Of a stretch of 64,000 nucleotides of DNA, positions 63,982-64,000 are shown piece after piece. The position numbers and the translations under genes are program-made. The first letter of the stretch is position 1. Each line of letters starts with the position of its first letter. This DNA comes from Channallabes apus (lineage: Eukaryota; Chordata; Actinopteri; Siluriformes; Clariidae), in the NCBI GenBank assembly GCA_030522415.1, contig CM060109.1, positions 37,488,392 to 37,552,391 on the forward strand, written 5' to 3'. The notes beneath the pieces are model-generated. The model did no database searches. It was not told the origin of the DNA and saw nothing but the letters and a program-made list of their open reading frames with translations.

Positions 63982-64000
63982 TGAGTTTAAAGTGTCATGA

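Overview
The window is a piece of a ray-finned fish (teleost) chromosome. The signs are small exons with GT-AG splice sites in large introns, dense (CA/GT), (TC) and (TA) microsatellites, many Tc1/mariner and hAT relics, an L2-type LINE and several fish tRNA-headed SINE families. An ostariophysan such as a catfish is possible but cannot be shown from sequence alone. There is no prokaryotic gene, CRISPR array or viral genome.

Only one host gene is supported. Five consecutive plus-strand coding exons of tanc1 (tetratricopeptide repeat, ankyrin repeat and coiled-coil containing 1, a postsynaptic scaffold) lie at 13838-13915, 39683-39804, 44541-44727, 48740-49036 and 62774-62893. Their splice phases agree (1, 0, 1, 1, then a phase-1 end). 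Together they encode about 268 residues of the N-terminal, largely disordered region that precedes the P-loop NTPase, ankyrin and TPR domains. The first coding exon or exons lie before base 1 or were not recognised. The domain exons lie beyond 64000. Everything else is intron.

Layout. 1-13837: upstream intron, with a diverged DNA-transposon relic (1-850), a hAT MITE carrying a C-rich minisatellite (3838-4586), a terminal-inverted-repeat element (5062-5645), a SINE-like repeat (8555-9035) and a full-length Tc1 element with a damaged transposase (9052-10668). 13916-39682: the 25.8 kb intron, with an LTR-like segment, a mariner relic split by a SINE plus a 5'-truncated L2, a second hAT MITE with an 8-bp target duplication (24375-25563), a second copy of the inverted-repeat element (25760-26338), a second Tc1 copy in opposite orientation (27310-28915), a complete SINE (33032-33405) and Tc1 relics. 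39805-48739: two introns of about 4-5 kb. 49037-62773: a 13.7 kb intron with three old Tc1/mariner fragments, a pogo-like relic and a promoter/first-exon-like segment near 59400-59790. 62894-64000: the start of the next intron, ending in a long (TA)n.

The most interesting points are a CFTR-like (TG)13-T5-AG acceptor at tanc1 exon C, with microsatellite-loaded acceptors on exons A and B too; a candidate intronic first exon whose phase fits the last tanc1 exon; the C-rich minisatellite inside a hAT MITE; two related Tc1 copies with different lesions; and the mariner/SINE/L2 nest. I found no convincing wholly new gene system.
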